Source: Ruegeria_B marisflavi (GTDB taxonomy: Bacteria; Pseudomonadota; Alphaproteobacteria; Rhodobacterales; Rhodobacteraceae). From it: DNA of 64,000 nucleotides. Position numbers and translations under genes: made by a program. Below the pieces are notes generated by a model. That model searched no databases. It saw only the letters and a list, made by a program, of their open reading frames with translations, and had not been told where the DNA came from. The stretch is taken from assembly GCF_025673445.1 (NCBI RefSeq), contig NZ_JAOVQN010000002.1:310001-374000 (forward strand), written 5' to 3'. Position 1 is the stretch's first letter; the number at the start of each line of letters is the position of its first letter. Below, one piece after another: positions 43,348 to 52,633 of this stretch.

Positions 43348-45237
43348 TTATTCGTAATAGGTATAGCCGTTGATGCTGTCGCGGTAGGCGCCGATGATCA
43401 ACTTGCGTTCGCTGGCCTTGAGGCTGCCGTTTGAGATTGCGCCATCGACGAGCTTGCGAAAGGCGGCGACGCAATCGGCAGGGTCGTATTCGACGTATGA
43501 CAGCACCTCGGAAATGGTATCGCCCTCCTGCTCGTGCAGCAGGTCGAACCCGCCATCAGCGCGCAGGTCGATGGTGACCACGTTGGTATCGCCAAAGAGG
43601 TTGTGCAGATCGCCCAAAGTCTCCTGGTAGGCGCCGACGAAGAAGACGCCGAGGTAATAGTCCTGATCATCGGGCAGCGAATGCACTGGCAGTGAGGGCG
43701 ACACGCCATCGGCGAGGATAAAACGGTCTACCTTGCCGTCGCTGTCGCAAGTGATGTCGGACAGGACCGCGCGGCGGTCGGGTGTCTGGTTCAGCATCTG
43801 GAGCGGCACGATCGGGTGCAGCTGGTCGATGGCCCAGACATCGGGCAACGACTGGAACAGTGAAAAGTTGCAGTGGTAGATATCGGCGATCTTTTCCATC
43901 TGCGCGTCGAGATCGGTCTCGGCCTCGACCTCGGCCACCATGGTCTTGATCCGGGCCATCAGCGACAGATAGATGCGTTCGGCCCGGGCCATCTGACGCA
44001 GGTCCACATAGCCGCGGCGGAAGAGGGCCCGCAATTCGTTGCGATAGAAGGTGGCGTCGTTCCAGCATTCCTGAAGCCGCGCGGGTGTCAGATAGCCGTT
44101 CACCGCGGCCAGATCGGCCACCAGATGGTGATCGTCGGGTTCCACACCAGGCGCGGTGGGCGCGTCGTACAGCGTGCTTTCGAGCACGTTGAACACCAGC
44201 AATGACGAGGTCGCCACCACTGCTCGGCCGCTTTCGGTGACGATGGTGGGATGCGCGATAACGGCCTCGTCCATCGCATAGGCGACGGTTTCCACCACGT
44301 TGGCGCAGTATTCCTCGACCGTGTAGTTGATCGAGTTCTCGGTGGCGCGTTTTTCGCCGGTGTAATCGACACCCATGCCTCCGCCCAGATCCAGGTGGCT
44401 GAGCGGCACGCCTTCGGCGCTGAGTTCGGTGAAATAGCGGCAGGCCTCGCCCACGGCGCGGCGCACGTCGTTGACGTCGGGCACCTGGCTGCCCAGATGT
44501 GAGTGTTGCAGTTTCAGGCAATGGATCAGCCCGGCATCGCGCAGCTTGTCGACCACGCGCACAAGCTGGTCGGTGTTCATGCCAAAGGACGAGCGGTCGC
44601 CCGAGCTTTCCTCCCATTTGCCGCTGATCTGGTTGGTCAGTTTCACCCGCACGCCCAGAAGCGGCTCGATCCCGAGTTCTTTGTAGACCTCGATGACGGT
44701 CTCGGCCTCTTTCGGGCTTTCCAACACGATAACGGTGTTGAAGCCCAGTTTGCGGCTGAGGATGGCCAGCCGGATGAACTCGGCATCCTTGACCCCGTTG
44801 CAGACGATCAGCGCCTCGGGCGCCAGCTTGTGCGCCAGGGCGATCACCAGTTCGGGTTTCGAGCCGGCCTCAAGCCCGTAATTGTAGCGGTGGCCAAACT
44901 CGACAATGCGGTCGATCACCTGCGCCTGCTGGTTCACCTTGATCGGGAACACGCCGCGATAAGCGCCCTTGTAACCCGAGCGGGCGATGGCGTCGGCGAA
45001 GCTGTCGTTGATATGGCAGATCTCGTTTTCGAGATAGGAACTGATCCGCAGCAGCATCGGCGCGCGGATTCCGCGCTGTTCGAGGTCGCGCAGAATGTCG
45101 GGGAGGCTGACAGTAGCGGCCTCGGGCCGGAGTGGATTGCGGAGCCCGATTTCACCCTCTTCTGTCACCACAATCAGACCCTTGCCCCATTTGTCCACGC
45201 CATAGATGGAATGCGGTGCGTCGAGAAGATGTTTCAA
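43348..45237 (-). CDS. speA: Biosynthetic arginine decarboxylase
   Basis: A 629-residue PLP decarboxylase making agmatine from arginine. The start region is IYGVDKWGKGLIVVTEEGEI, the PLP Lys is in GVFPIKVNQQAQVIDRIVEF near residue 98, and LDLGGGMGVDYTGEKRATEN and the C-terminal IIGAYRDSINGYTYYE fit SpeA. I chose a TTG start at 45237 because AGGAAAGG lies 9 bases upstream and homologues begin at KHLLDAPHSIYG; a TTG at 45315 is an alternative but lacks a site as good. It is the first gene of the spermidine operon. Confidence 0.9.
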   Translation of the reverse strand: MKHLLDAPHSIYGVDKWGKGLIVVTEEGEIGLRNPLRPEAATVSLPDILRDLEQRGIRAPMLLRISSYLENEICHINDSFADAIARSGYKGAYRGVFPIKVNQQAQVIDRIVEFGHRYNYGLEAGSKPELVIALAHKLAPEALIVCNGVKDAEFIRLAILSRKLGFNTVIVLESPKEAETVIEVYKELGIEPLLGVRVKLTNQISGKWEESSGDRSSFGMNTDQLVRVVDKLRDAGLIHCLKLQHSHLGSQVPDVNDVRRAVGEACRYFTELSAEGVPLSHLDLGGGMGVDYTGEKRATENSINYTVEEYCANVVETVAYAMDEAVIAHPTIVTESGRAVVATSSLLVFNVLESTLYDAPTAPGVEPDDHHLVADLAAVNGYLTPARLQECWNDATFYRNELRALFRRGYVDLRQMARAERIYLSLMARIKTMVAEVEAETDLDAQMEKIADIYHCNFSLFQSLPDVWAIDQLHPIVPLQMLNQTPDRRAVLSDITCDSDGKVDRFILADGVSPSLPVHSLPDDQDYYLGVFFVGAYQETLGDLHNLFGDTNVVTIDLRADGGFDLLHEQEGDTISEVLSYVEYDPADCVAAFRKLVDGAISNGSLKASERKLIIGAYRDSINGYTYYE

Positions 45238-45469
45238 TCGGGTCGGCCTTTCCTGCGGCTGGGGTCCGGTAACGGGTCGCCGTTTAACGGCGGGGTTCGA
45301 TTCGTCCAAGGCCAAACTTGCGGCGGTGGCAAAGGGGGCGAGAAACGGGCTTTGGGTCGTTTGCGCCCGAGGCCTTGGTCGGTAGTCGGGCCAGCATAAC
45401 CAAGGATCGCAACAACTTGAAACCGTTTGTGGTGATTTTCCGGCAAACGGATGGCTGCGGTTTGCGGGC

Positions 45470-46138
45470 TTACCGGCTGCCTGGTCCCATATGTTCGGCC
45501 AGCGAGTCCCGGGCGCCCCGGATATGCTCGGCGGTCAGGGTGGCGGCGCGTTCGGCTTCCCCCTTGGCGCAGGCGTCGAGAATGACCAGATGCTCGCGCC
45601 GGGCGCGGTCCATGCCATCGCTCAGCACCAGTTGCGCGCGCAAATAGCGGTCGATCCGGTCCATCGCGTTTTCGATGACCCCCAGGTGATAGGGCAGGGC
45701 CGAGGCGCGGTAGAGCGTTTCGTGAAACTCGCGGTTCAGTTCACCATATTGCATCGGGTCGCCGGCGGCGGCGAAGCGTTCCAGACAGGCGCGGGCGGTG
45801 TCCAGCACTTCGGTCGTCATATTGGGCACCGCGCGGCGCACCACCTCGGCCTCGACCAGCGCGCGGAAATCGAAGATTTCGGCGGCCTCGGCCATCGATA
45901 GGCCCGCCACCACGGCGCCCTTGTAGCGTTCGGTCTTCACCAGACCCTGTTGCTCCAGCATGGTCAGCGCCTCGCGCACGGGAATGCGGCTGGTGTTGAA
46001 GCTGCGCGCGATCTCGTCCTGGCGCAGCGGTTCGCCATCGGTCAGGTCGCCTTCGACAATCGCGCGGCGCAGGGCGGCAAAGATGATACTGGCCGCCGAG
46101 GCCGAGCGCCCGATGTCAACCGTCTGAAACTTTGCCAT
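45470..46138 (-). CDS. GntR-family (FadR/FCD) regulator of hydroxyproline catabolism
   Basis: A 222-residue GntR regulator. The winged helix is LRRAIVEGDLTDGEPLRQDE then IARSFNTSRIPVREALTMLE, followed by an FCD all-helical effector domain (FDFRALVEAEVVRRAVPN; NREFHETLYRAS, with a likely metal-binding His set). It is divergent from the hydroxyproline operon with 152 bases between starts, which contain the perfect palindrome ATATTGGATCCAATAT. It most likely represses the operon and itself until hydroxyproline or a product is present. Confidence 0.88.
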   Translation of the reverse strand: MAKFQTVDIGRSASAASIIFAALRRAIVEGDLTDGEPLRQDEIARSFNTSRIPVREALTMLEQQGLVKTERYKGAVVAGLSMAEAAEIFDFRALVEAEVVRRAVPNMTTEVLDTARACLERFAAAGDPMQYGELNREFHETLYRASALPYHLGVIENAMDRIDRYLRAQLVLSDGMDRARREHLVILDACAKGEAERAATLTAEHIRGARDSLAEHMGPGSR

Positions 46139-46211
46139 TTTCCACGCTGCCCGTTGCTGCCTTGCCCATAGGCTATCGTAAGGGGGTAGAGATGTAAAAA
46201 TTTTATATTGA

Positions 46212-46227
46212 ATATTGGATCCAATAT
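46212..46227. promoter_or_regulatory. Candidate GntR operator
   Basis: ATATTGGATCCAATAT, a perfect 16-base palindrome in the divergent gap between the GntR gene and the hydroxyproline operon, 64 bases before the DapA-like start. TTGGATCCAA-type centres fit FCD-class GntR operators. The surrounding AT-rich sequence (AAATTTTATATTGAA) is promoter-like. Confidence 0.65.
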
Positions 46228-46290
46228 CCGATACCAAGAGAATATCTCGACTCAGGGCGGGTCCGGTGATCCGCGATGAAAGGACATTCC

Positions 46291-47241
46291 ATGACCCAAA
46301 CCGTTTTCTCCGGCACGATGCCGGCGCTGATGACCCCCTGCACCCCCGACCGCCGCCCCGATTTCGATGCGCTTGTGCGCAAGGGGCGCGAGATGATTGC
46401 CGCGGGCATGTCGGCGGTGGTCTATTGCGGCTCGATGGGGGACTGGCCGCTGTTGACCGATGCCGAGCGGATGGAGGGCGTGGCGCGCCTGACCGGTGCC
46501 GGGGTGCCGGTGATCGTTGGTACCGGCGCGGTCAACACCGCCTCGGCCGTCGCCCATGCCCGCCACGCGGCCGAGGTGGGCGCGCGCGGTCTGATGGTGA
46601 TTCCGCGCGTGTTGTCGCGCGGCAGCTCGATGGCGGCGCAGCGCGCCCATTTCGCGGCGATCCTGTCGGCGGCGCCCGACCTGCCGGCGGTGATCTACAA
46701 CAGCCCCTATTACGGCTTTGCCACCCGCGCCGACCTGTTCTTTGACCTGCGCCGGGCGCATCCCAACCTGATCGGATTCAAGGAGTTCGGCGGCAAGGCC
46801 GACCTGCGTTACGCGGCTGAGGCGATCACCTCGCAGGACGACGGTGTGACGTTGATGGTCGGGGTCGATACCGCCGTCTTTCATGGTTTCGTCAATTGCG
46901 GGGCCGAGGGGGCGATCACTGGCATCGGCAACGCGCTGCCGCGCGAGGTGCTGCATCTGGTTGCGCTCTGCCGCCGGGCGGCGACAGGCGATCCGGTGGC
47001 GCGGATGCGCGCGCAGGAGCTGGAAGAGGCGCTGGGGGTGCTCTCGTCCTTTGACGAGGGGCCGGACCTGGTCCTTTACTACAAGCACCTGATGGTGCTG
47101 AACGGCCAGCCGGAATACAGCCTCCATTTCAACGAGACCGACGTGCTGAGCGACAGCCAGCGCGGCTATGTCGAGCGGCAGTACGCCCTGTTCCGCACCT
47201 GGTATGCCGACTGGTCGCGGCAGTTGGACCTGGCGGCCTGA
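46291..47241 (+). CDS. DapA-family lyase, probable 1-pyrroline-4-hydroxy-2-carboxylate deaminase
   Basis: A 316-residue TIM-barrel aldolase/lyase of the dihydrodipicolinate synthase family. The Schiff-base Lys is in LIGFKEFGGKADLRYA near residue 165, and the partner Tyr in AVIYNSPYYGF. With the epimerase, dehydrogenase and semialdehyde dehydrogenase downstream, it should deaminate and dehydrate 1-pyrroline-4-hydroxy-2-carboxylate to 2-oxoglutarate semialdehyde. The ATG at 46291 is chosen for AAAGGACATTCC just upstream; an ATG at 46276 is also in frame. It is the first gene of the operon. Confidence 0.87.
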   Translation: MTQTVFSGTMPALMTPCTPDRRPDFDALVRKGREMIAAGMSAVVYCGSMGDWPLLTDAERMEGVARLTGAGVPVIVGTGAVNTASAVAHARHAAEVGARGLMVIPRVLSRGSSMAAQRAHFAAILSAAPDLPAVIYNSPYYGFATRADLFFDLRRAHPNLIGFKEFGGKADLRYAAEAITSQDDGVTLMVGVDTAVFHGFVNCGAEGAITGIGNALPREVLHLVALCRRAATGDPVARMRAQELEEALGVLSSFDEGPDLVLYYKHLMVLNGQPEYSLHFNETDVLSDSQRGYVERQYALFRTWYADWSRQLDLAA

Positions 47242-47251
47242 GGCGACGGGA

Positions 47252-48682
47252 ATGGAGTATCGCAATCTTATCGGTGGCGACTGGTTTGCCTGCGGCACGG
47301 GCCGCGCAAATGTGAACCCCTCGGATGTGACCGATATCATCGGTCACGCCGCTCAGGCCGGGGAAGGAGAGTTGGACGCTGCCATTGCCGCCGCCCATGC
47401 GGCCGCACCGCTTTGGGCCGCATCGACCCCACAACAGCGGTTCGATGCGCTCGATTTCACGGGCGCCGAGCTGTTGGCGCGCAAGGAGGAACTGGGGCGG
47501 CTCTTGTCGCGGGAAGAGGGCAAGACGCTGGCCGAAGGGATCGGCGAGGTGGCGCGCGCTGGGCAGATTTTTAAGTTCTTCGCCGGTGAGGCGCTGCGTC
47601 AGACCGGCGATAGACTGGCCTCGGTCAGGCCCGGGGTCGAGGTCGAGGTCACCCGCACGCCGGTGGGCGTGGTGGGCCTGATCACCCCCTGGAACTTTCC
47701 CATCGCCATCCCGGCCTGGAAAATCGCCCCGGCGCTGGCGCATGGCAATGCGGTGGTGCTGAAACCCGCCGACCTGGTGCCGGGATGCGCCCATGCGCTG
47801 GTCGAGATCCTGTCGTGCGCGGGTCTGCCCGCGGGGGTGGTGAACCTGGTGATGGGGCGCGGGTCCGAAATTGGGCCGCGTCTGGTATCGGATGCGCGGG
47901 TGGACGCGATTTCCTTTACCGGGTCGGTGCCCACCGGGCGTGGTATCGCGGCGGCCTGTGGTGCGGCGATGAAGAAGGTGCAGCTGGAGATGGGCGGCAA
48001 GAACCCGATGGTGGTTCTGGACGATGCCGATCTGGATCTGGCGGTGGCCGCCTGTCTCAATGGCGCGTTCTTTTCGACCGGTCAGCGCTGCACTGCCTCT
48101 TCGCGGCTGATCGTGACCGAGGGCGTGCATGACCGTTTCGTGGCGGCGCTGACGGCGGCGATGCGCGATCTGCCGGTGGGCGATGCGCTGGACCCGGCAA
48201 CCCAGATGGGGCCGGTGGTGGATGCGCGGCAGCTGGAGCAGAACCTAGACTATGTAGAAATCGCGCGGGCCGAGGGCGGTACTGTCACCGGCGGCGAACG
48301 GTTGGTTTTGGACAAGGACGGGTTCTATATGGCCCCGGCCCTGATAACCGAAACCACGCCCGACATGCGCATCAACCGCGAAGAGGTGTTCGGCCCCGTC
48401 GCCTCGGTCCTCCGCGTGCGGGATTATGACGAGGCTTTGGCGGTGGCAAATGACACCGAATTTGGCCTGTCGGCGGGGATCTGCTCCACCTCGCTGAAAC
48501 ATGCGAGCCATTTCAAGGCCAATGCGCGCGCGGGCATGGTGATGGTCAACCTGCCTACGGCGGGGGTGGACTATCACGTGCCCTTTGGCGGCACCAAGGG
48601 GTCGAGCTATGGGGCGCGCGAACAGGGGACCTATGCCGCCGAGTTCTACACCACCGTCAAGACCGCCTATACGCTGCCATGA
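47252..48682 (+). CDS. Aldehyde dehydrogenase, probable 2-oxoglutarate semialdehyde dehydrogenase
   Basis: A 476-residue NAD(P)-dependent aldehyde dehydrogenase. VGLITPWNFPIAIPAWKIAP is the nucleotide/substrate segment; the catalytic Glu is in QLEMGGKNPMVVL near residue 248 and the catalytic Cys in FFSTGQRCTASSRLI near 280. In this operon it should oxidise 2-oxoglutarate semialdehyde to 2-oxoglutarate, feeding the TCA cycle. It lies 10 bases after the DapA-like gene and overlaps the flavoprotein gene by 4 bases. Confidence 0.9.
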   Translation: MEYRNLIGGDWFACGTGRANVNPSDVTDIIGHAAQAGEGELDAAIAAAHAAAPLWAASTPQQRFDALDFTGAELLARKEELGRLLSREEGKTLAEGIGEVARAGQIFKFFAGEALRQTGDRLASVRPGVEVEVTRTPVGVVGLITPWNFPIAIPAWKIAPALAHGNAVVLKPADLVPGCAHALVEILSCAGLPAGVVNLVMGRGSEIGPRLVSDARVDAISFTGSVPTGRGIAAACGAAMKKVQLEMGGKNPMVVLDDADLDLAVAACLNGAFFSTGQRCTASSRLIVTEGVHDRFVAALTAAMRDLPVGDALDPATQMGPVVDARQLEQNLDYVEIARAEGGTVTGGERLVLDKDGFYMAPALITETTPDMRINREEVFGPVASVLRVRDYDEALAVANDTEFGLSAGICSTSLKHASHFKANARAGMVMVNLPTAGVDYHVPFGGTKGSSYGAREQGTYAAEFYTTVKTAYTLP

Positions 48683-49923
48683 CGCGCGGTGCCGAGGTCG
48701 TCGTCATCGGGGCTGGCGTGGTCGGCATCACCTGCGCGCTGGCCCTGCAAGGGGCCGGGTGTGCGGTCACGGTGCTGGACCGCAAGGGGGTCGCGGCCGA
48801 GGCGTCGGCGGGCAATGCCGGGGCTTTTGCCTTTGCCGATGTGATCCCGCTGGCGACGCCGGGGATCATGCGCAAGGCGCCGAAATGGCTGCTCGATCCG
48901 CTGGGGCCGCTGTCGGTTCCGCCGGGTTACGCCGCGCAGATCGCGCCCTGGATGGTCCGGTTCTGGCGGGCCAGTTGGCGCGACCGCTATGCCAGTGCGC
49001 TGGCAGCGCAGGCGGCGCTGATGCGGCTGAGCGCCGAGGCGCTGGATGCACTGATTGTCGAGACCGGCGCGCGGGCGCTGGTGCGCGACGAGGGGCAGTT
49101 GCAGCTCTACGAAGGGCAGCGCGCCTTTGAGGCCAGCCTGCCCGGCTGGGAGACCCGCGCCGCCCATGGGGTCGCGTTCCGCCTGCTCGACCGGCCCGAG
49201 GCGATTGCCGAGATTCAGCCCGGCCTGTCGCCGCGTTTCACCCATGCCGGGTTCACCCCCGGCTGGCGCAATCTAACCGATCCGGCGCATTGGGTCGCGC
49301 ATCTGGCGGATGTGTTCCGGGCGCGAGGCGGGCGGATCGAGATCGCCGAGGTCCGCGCGTTGCGGCAAGAGGGCGAGACGGTGACGCTCGACTGTGCCGA
49401 TCGTGCCCGCCGGGCGGACCGGGCGGTGATCTGCGCCGGGGCCTGGTCGCATCACCTGGCGCGCACGCTGGGCGACCGTATCCCGCTGGAAACCGAGCGC
49501 GGCTATAACACCACCCTGCCTGCGGGCGCTTTCGATCTGCGCACGCATCTTACCTTTCCCGATCACGGTTTTGTCGTCTCGCGCATCGGGCAGGGTGTGC
49601 GTGTCGGCGGCGCGGTCGAACTGGGCGGGTTGAAACGCCCGCCCAACTGGCGGAGGGCCGCGGTGCTGCTGGACAAGGCGCGCGATTTCCTGCCCGGTCT
49701 GCGGGCCGAGGGCGGGACACATTGGATGGGGTTCCGCCCCTCGCTGCCCGACAGCCTGCCGGTGATCGGCACGGCCCCGCGCGCGGATCGCGTCACCTAT
49801 GCCTTTGGCCACGGCCATCTAGGCTTGACCCAGTCGGCGGGCACGGCGGCGCTGGTCGCAGCGCTTGTCACTGGGGCTGCTCCCCGGATCGACCTTTCCC
49901 CCTACGCTGCAACCCGTTTCTGA
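48679..49923 (+). CDS. FAD-dependent D-amino-acid dehydrogenase, probable D-hydroxyproline dehydrogenase
   Basis: A 414-residue DadA-like flavoprotein. The ADP-binding motif VVVIGAGVVGITCALALQGA is at residues 6-25, and GTHWMGFRPSLPDSLPVIG and the terminal FGHGHLGLTQSAGTA are typical. It should oxidise cis-4-hydroxy-D-proline, the epimerase product, to 1-pyrroline-4-hydroxy-2-carboxylate. It is coupled to the aldehyde dehydrogenase gene by ATGA and is followed 6 bases later by the epimerase gene. Confidence 0.88.
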   Translation: MTRGAEVVVIGAGVVGITCALALQGAGCAVTVLDRKGVAAEASAGNAGAFAFADVIPLATPGIMRKAPKWLLDPLGPLSVPPGYAAQIAPWMVRFWRASWRDRYASALAAQAALMRLSAEALDALIVETGARALVRDEGQLQLYEGQRAFEASLPGWETRAAHGVAFRLLDRPEAIAEIQPGLSPRFTHAGFTPGWRNLTDPAHWVAHLADVFRARGGRIEIAEVRALRQEGETVTLDCADRARRADRAVICAGAWSHHLARTLGDRIPLETERGYNTTLPAGAFDLRTHLTFPDHGFVVSRIGQGVRVGGAVELGGLKRPPNWRRAAVLLDKARDFLPGLRAEGGTHWMGFRPSLPDSLPVIGTAPRADRVTYAFGHGHLGLTQSAGTAALVAALVTGAAPRIDLSPYAATRF

Positions 49924-49929
49924 GGTATC

Positions 49930-50931
49930 ATGACCCAGTTCACCTTTTCCTGTATCGACGGCCATACCTGCGGCAATCCGGTGCGCGTGGTTACCGGCGG
50001 CGCGCCACGCCTGGAGGGCGCCACCATGCTGGAGCGCCGGGCGCATTTCCAGGCCGAGTTCGACTGGATCCGCACCGGTCTGATGTTCGAGCCGCGCGGC
50101 CATGACCAGATGTCGGGCAGCATCCTCTATCCGCCGACGCGCGAGGATTGCGATGTGGGGGTTCTCTATATCGAGACCTCGGGCTGTCTGCCGATGTGCG
50201 GGCATGGCACCATCGGCACGGTGACAACCGCCATCGAACACGGGCTGGTCGCGCCCCGTGTGCCGGGTGTGCTGCGGCTCGACACGCCCGCCGGGCTGGT
50301 GGTGGCGGAATACCGGCAAGAGGGGCGGTTTGTCGAAGAGGTGCGGCTGACCAATGTGCCCGCCTATCTGCATGCCTCGGGTCTGAGCGCCCATGTCGAG
50401 GGACTGGGCGAGGTCACGGTCGATGTCGCCTATGGCGGCAATTTCTATGCAATCGTCGAGCCGCAGGCGGTGTTCCGCGACATTGCCGATCACCGGGCGC
50501 TGGATCTGGTTGGGTGGAGCCCGCGCCTGCGCGCGGCGCTGAACGAGAAGTATGCGTTTGTTCACCCCGAGAAATCCGAGATCCGGGGGCTGTCGCATAT
50601 CCTGTGGACCGGGCAGCCGACCCAGCCCGGCGCCGATGCCCGCAACGCGGTGTTTTATGGCGACAAGGCGATTGACCGGTCGCCCTGCGGCACCGGAACC
50701 TCGGCCCGGATGGCGCAGCTTGCGGCGCGGGGCGCGTTGCGTCCCGGTGATGATTTCGTGCACGAGTCCATCATCGGCTCACTGTTTCATGGCCGGGTCG
50801 AGGCCTTGGCAGAGGTGGGCGGCAGGCCGGGTATCATCCCCTCGATTGGCGGCTGGGCGCGGGTGACGGGCTTCAACACCATCTTCATTGACGCGCGCGA
50901 CCCCTATGCCCATGGTTTCGTCGTGGCCTGA
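49930..50931 (+). CDS. 4-hydroxyproline 2-epimerase
   Basis: A 333-residue proline-racemase-superfamily enzyme. Both catalytic thiols are present: Cys90 in LPMCGHGTIGT and Cys253 in DRSPCGTGTSARMAQL. This Cys/Cys pair is the mark of racemases and epimerases, and the operon context points to conversion of trans-4-hydroxy-L-proline to cis-4-hydroxy-D-proline. It starts 6 bases after the flavoprotein stop (GAGGTATC upstream). It is followed by a second, diverged member of the same family at 52633. Confidence 0.92.
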   Translation: MTQFTFSCIDGHTCGNPVRVVTGGAPRLEGATMLERRAHFQAEFDWIRTGLMFEPRGHDQMSGSILYPPTREDCDVGVLYIETSGCLPMCGHGTIGTVTTAIEHGLVAPRVPGVLRLDTPAGLVVAEYRQEGRFVEEVRLTNVPAYLHASGLSAHVEGLGEVTVDVAYGGNFYAIVEPQAVFRDIADHRALDLVGWSPRLRAALNEKYAFVHPEKSEIRGLSHILWTGQPTQPGADARNAVFYGDKAIDRSPCGTGTSARMAQLAARGALRPGDDFVHESIIGSLFHGRVEALAEVGGRPGIIPSIGGWARVTGFNTIFIDARDPYAHGFVVA

Positions 50932-50944
50932 ACAGGGAGGCGGG

Positions 50945-52633
50945 ATGGCACACTGCATCGTGGCGGCCGAGGCGTCGGGGCCGGTTCTGGTCTTTGACGA
51001 GGGGCTGAGTTTCTGGGGCGGGGTCGATCCCGAGACGGGCCGGGTGATCGATGCACATCACCCGCAACACGGCGCCGCATTGGCCGGTGCAGTGGTGATG
51101 ATGCCGACAAGCCGGGGCTCCTGCTCGGGCAGTGGCGTGCTGCTGGCGCTGGCGTTGAACGGTCACGCTCCGGCGGCGCTGGTGTTCCGCGAGGGTGAGG
51201 ATATCTTGACCCTTGGTGCGCTGGTCGCGGCCTGGATGTATGACCGTCCGGTCGCGGTGCTGCGCCTGTCGGCGGCGGAATACGAGGCGCTTGCGAGGGA
51301 GCCTTTGGCCGAGGTGACGCCCGAGCGGCTGACGGCAGGGGCGCTGTCGCTGACGCTGGAACCGCTGTCGGGCGAAGCACTGAACCTGAGCGATGCGGAT
51401 CGCACCATGCTCTCCGAGGCGGCCACGCCGCCGGTGCGGCTGGCGATGCGGATCATCTGCGCCATGGCGGCGGCGCAGGGGGCGGAACGGCTGACCGATG
51501 TCAGCCGCGCCCATATCGACGGTTGCATCTATCACAGCGAGGCCAATCTGCGCTTTGCCGAGGATATGGCCGCGATGGGCGGGCGGGTCTGTATTCCCAC
51601 CACGATGAACGCGATCTCGGTCGATCATGCCAACTGGCGCGCGCAGGGCGTGCCGCCCGCGTTCGGCGGGCCGGCCAGTCGGCTGGCCGATGCCTATCTG
51701 CGGATGGGCGCGCGCCCCAGTTTCACCTGCGCGCCCTATCTGCTGGAGGACATACCACAGGCGGGCGAGGCCATCGCCTGGGCCGAGTCGAACGCGGTTG
51801 TCTACGCCAACAGCGTTCTGGCCGCGCGGAGCGTGAAACATCCCGATTACCTCGACCTGTGCATGGCGTTGACCGGGCGCGCGCCGCTGGCGGGGGTCTA
51901 CCTGGATGCCAACCGCAAGGCGCAGGTGGAAATCCGGGTCGAGCGGCCCGAAGGCGCAGACGACGCGTTCTGGCCGCTCCTGGGTTATCTGGCCGGGCGG
52001 CGGGCGCCGGACCGTATCCCGCTCTTGACCGGGCTGGAGGACAGCGCGCCGTCCGAGGACGACCTCAAGGCGCTTTGCGCCGCCTTTGGCACCACCTCGG
52101 CGGCGGCGATGCTGCATGTGGCGGGGGTGACGCCCGAGGCAGAAGGGGCCCTGGCCGAAGGCGCGGCGTGTATGGCAATCGAACCGGGCGACTTCGCCCG
52201 CGCCTGGGCACAGTTCAATCCCGGACCTGGGCGGGTGGAACTGGTCGCCATCGGCAGCCCGCATGCCTCGGCCCATGAATGCCGGATATTGGCCGACCTT
52301 CTGGACGGGCGCCGGATCGCCGCAGGGACCGCCGCCATTGTCACGATCGGCCGGGGCGAGCGTGACAAGCTGGCGCGTGACGGGGTACTGGCGCGCCTGC
52401 AAACCTCGGGCGTGCAGGTGATTCCGGACCTCTGCTGGTGTTCGGTGACCGAGCCGGTACTGCCACCCGCCACCCGCACCATCATGACCAATTCGGGCAA
52501 ATACGCCCATTACGGGCCGGGCCTGTCGGGCCGCGCCATGCGGTTCGGCAGCCTTGCGCACTGCGCCGAGGCGGCGCTGACTGGACACGCGCCGGGGCGG
52601 CCCGGCTGGATCAACGAACTGGGCAGGACATAA
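50945..52633 (+). CDS. AcnX-type aconitase, probable cis-3-hydroxy-L-proline dehydratase
   Basis: A 562-residue fusion of the small swivel domain (residues 1 to about 140, formerly DUF126; MMPTSRGSCSGSGVLLALAL) and the large AcnX domain (formerly DUF521; HIDGCIYHSEANLRFAEDMA, PTTMNAISVDHANW, NSGKYAHYGPGLSGRAMRFG). Type I/II AcnX proteins in hydroxyproline clusters dehydrate cis-3-hydroxy-L-proline to 1-pyrroline-2-carboxylate using an iron-sulfur or metal centre. The ATG at 50945 has GGGAGGCGG upstream. The stop overlaps the next ATG (TAATG). Confidence 0.88.
   Translation: MAHCIVAAEASGPVLVFDEGLSFWGGVDPETGRVIDAHHPQHGAALAGAVVMMPTSRGSCSGSGVLLALALNGHAPAALVFREGEDILTLGALVAAWMYDRPVAVLRLSAAEYEALAREPLAEVTPERLTAGALSLTLEPLSGEALNLSDADRTMLSEAATPPVRLAMRIICAMAAAQGAERLTDVSRAHIDGCIYHSEANLRFAEDMAAMGGRVCIPTTMNAISVDHANWRAQGVPPAFGGPASRLADAYLRMGARPSFTCAPYLLEDIPQAGEAIAWAESNAVVYANSVLAARSVKHPDYLDLCMALTGRAPLAGVYLDANRKAQVEIRVERPEGADDAFWPLLGYLAGRRAPDRIPLLTGLEDSAPSEDDLKALCAAFGTTSAAAMLHVAGVTPEAEGALAEGAACMAIEPGDFARAWAQFNPGPGRVELVAIGSPHASAHECRILADLLDGRRIAAGTAAIVTIGRGERDKLARDGVLARLQTSGVQVIPDLCWCSVTEPVLPPATRTIMTNSGKYAHYGPGLSGRAMRFGSLAHCAEAALTGHAPGRPGWINELGRT

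Noticed and set aside
50885..52588. A 567-codon minus-strand open frame opposite the AcnX gene
   Set aside because: Antisense shadow without domains; the plus-strand protein shows clear AcnX motifs.
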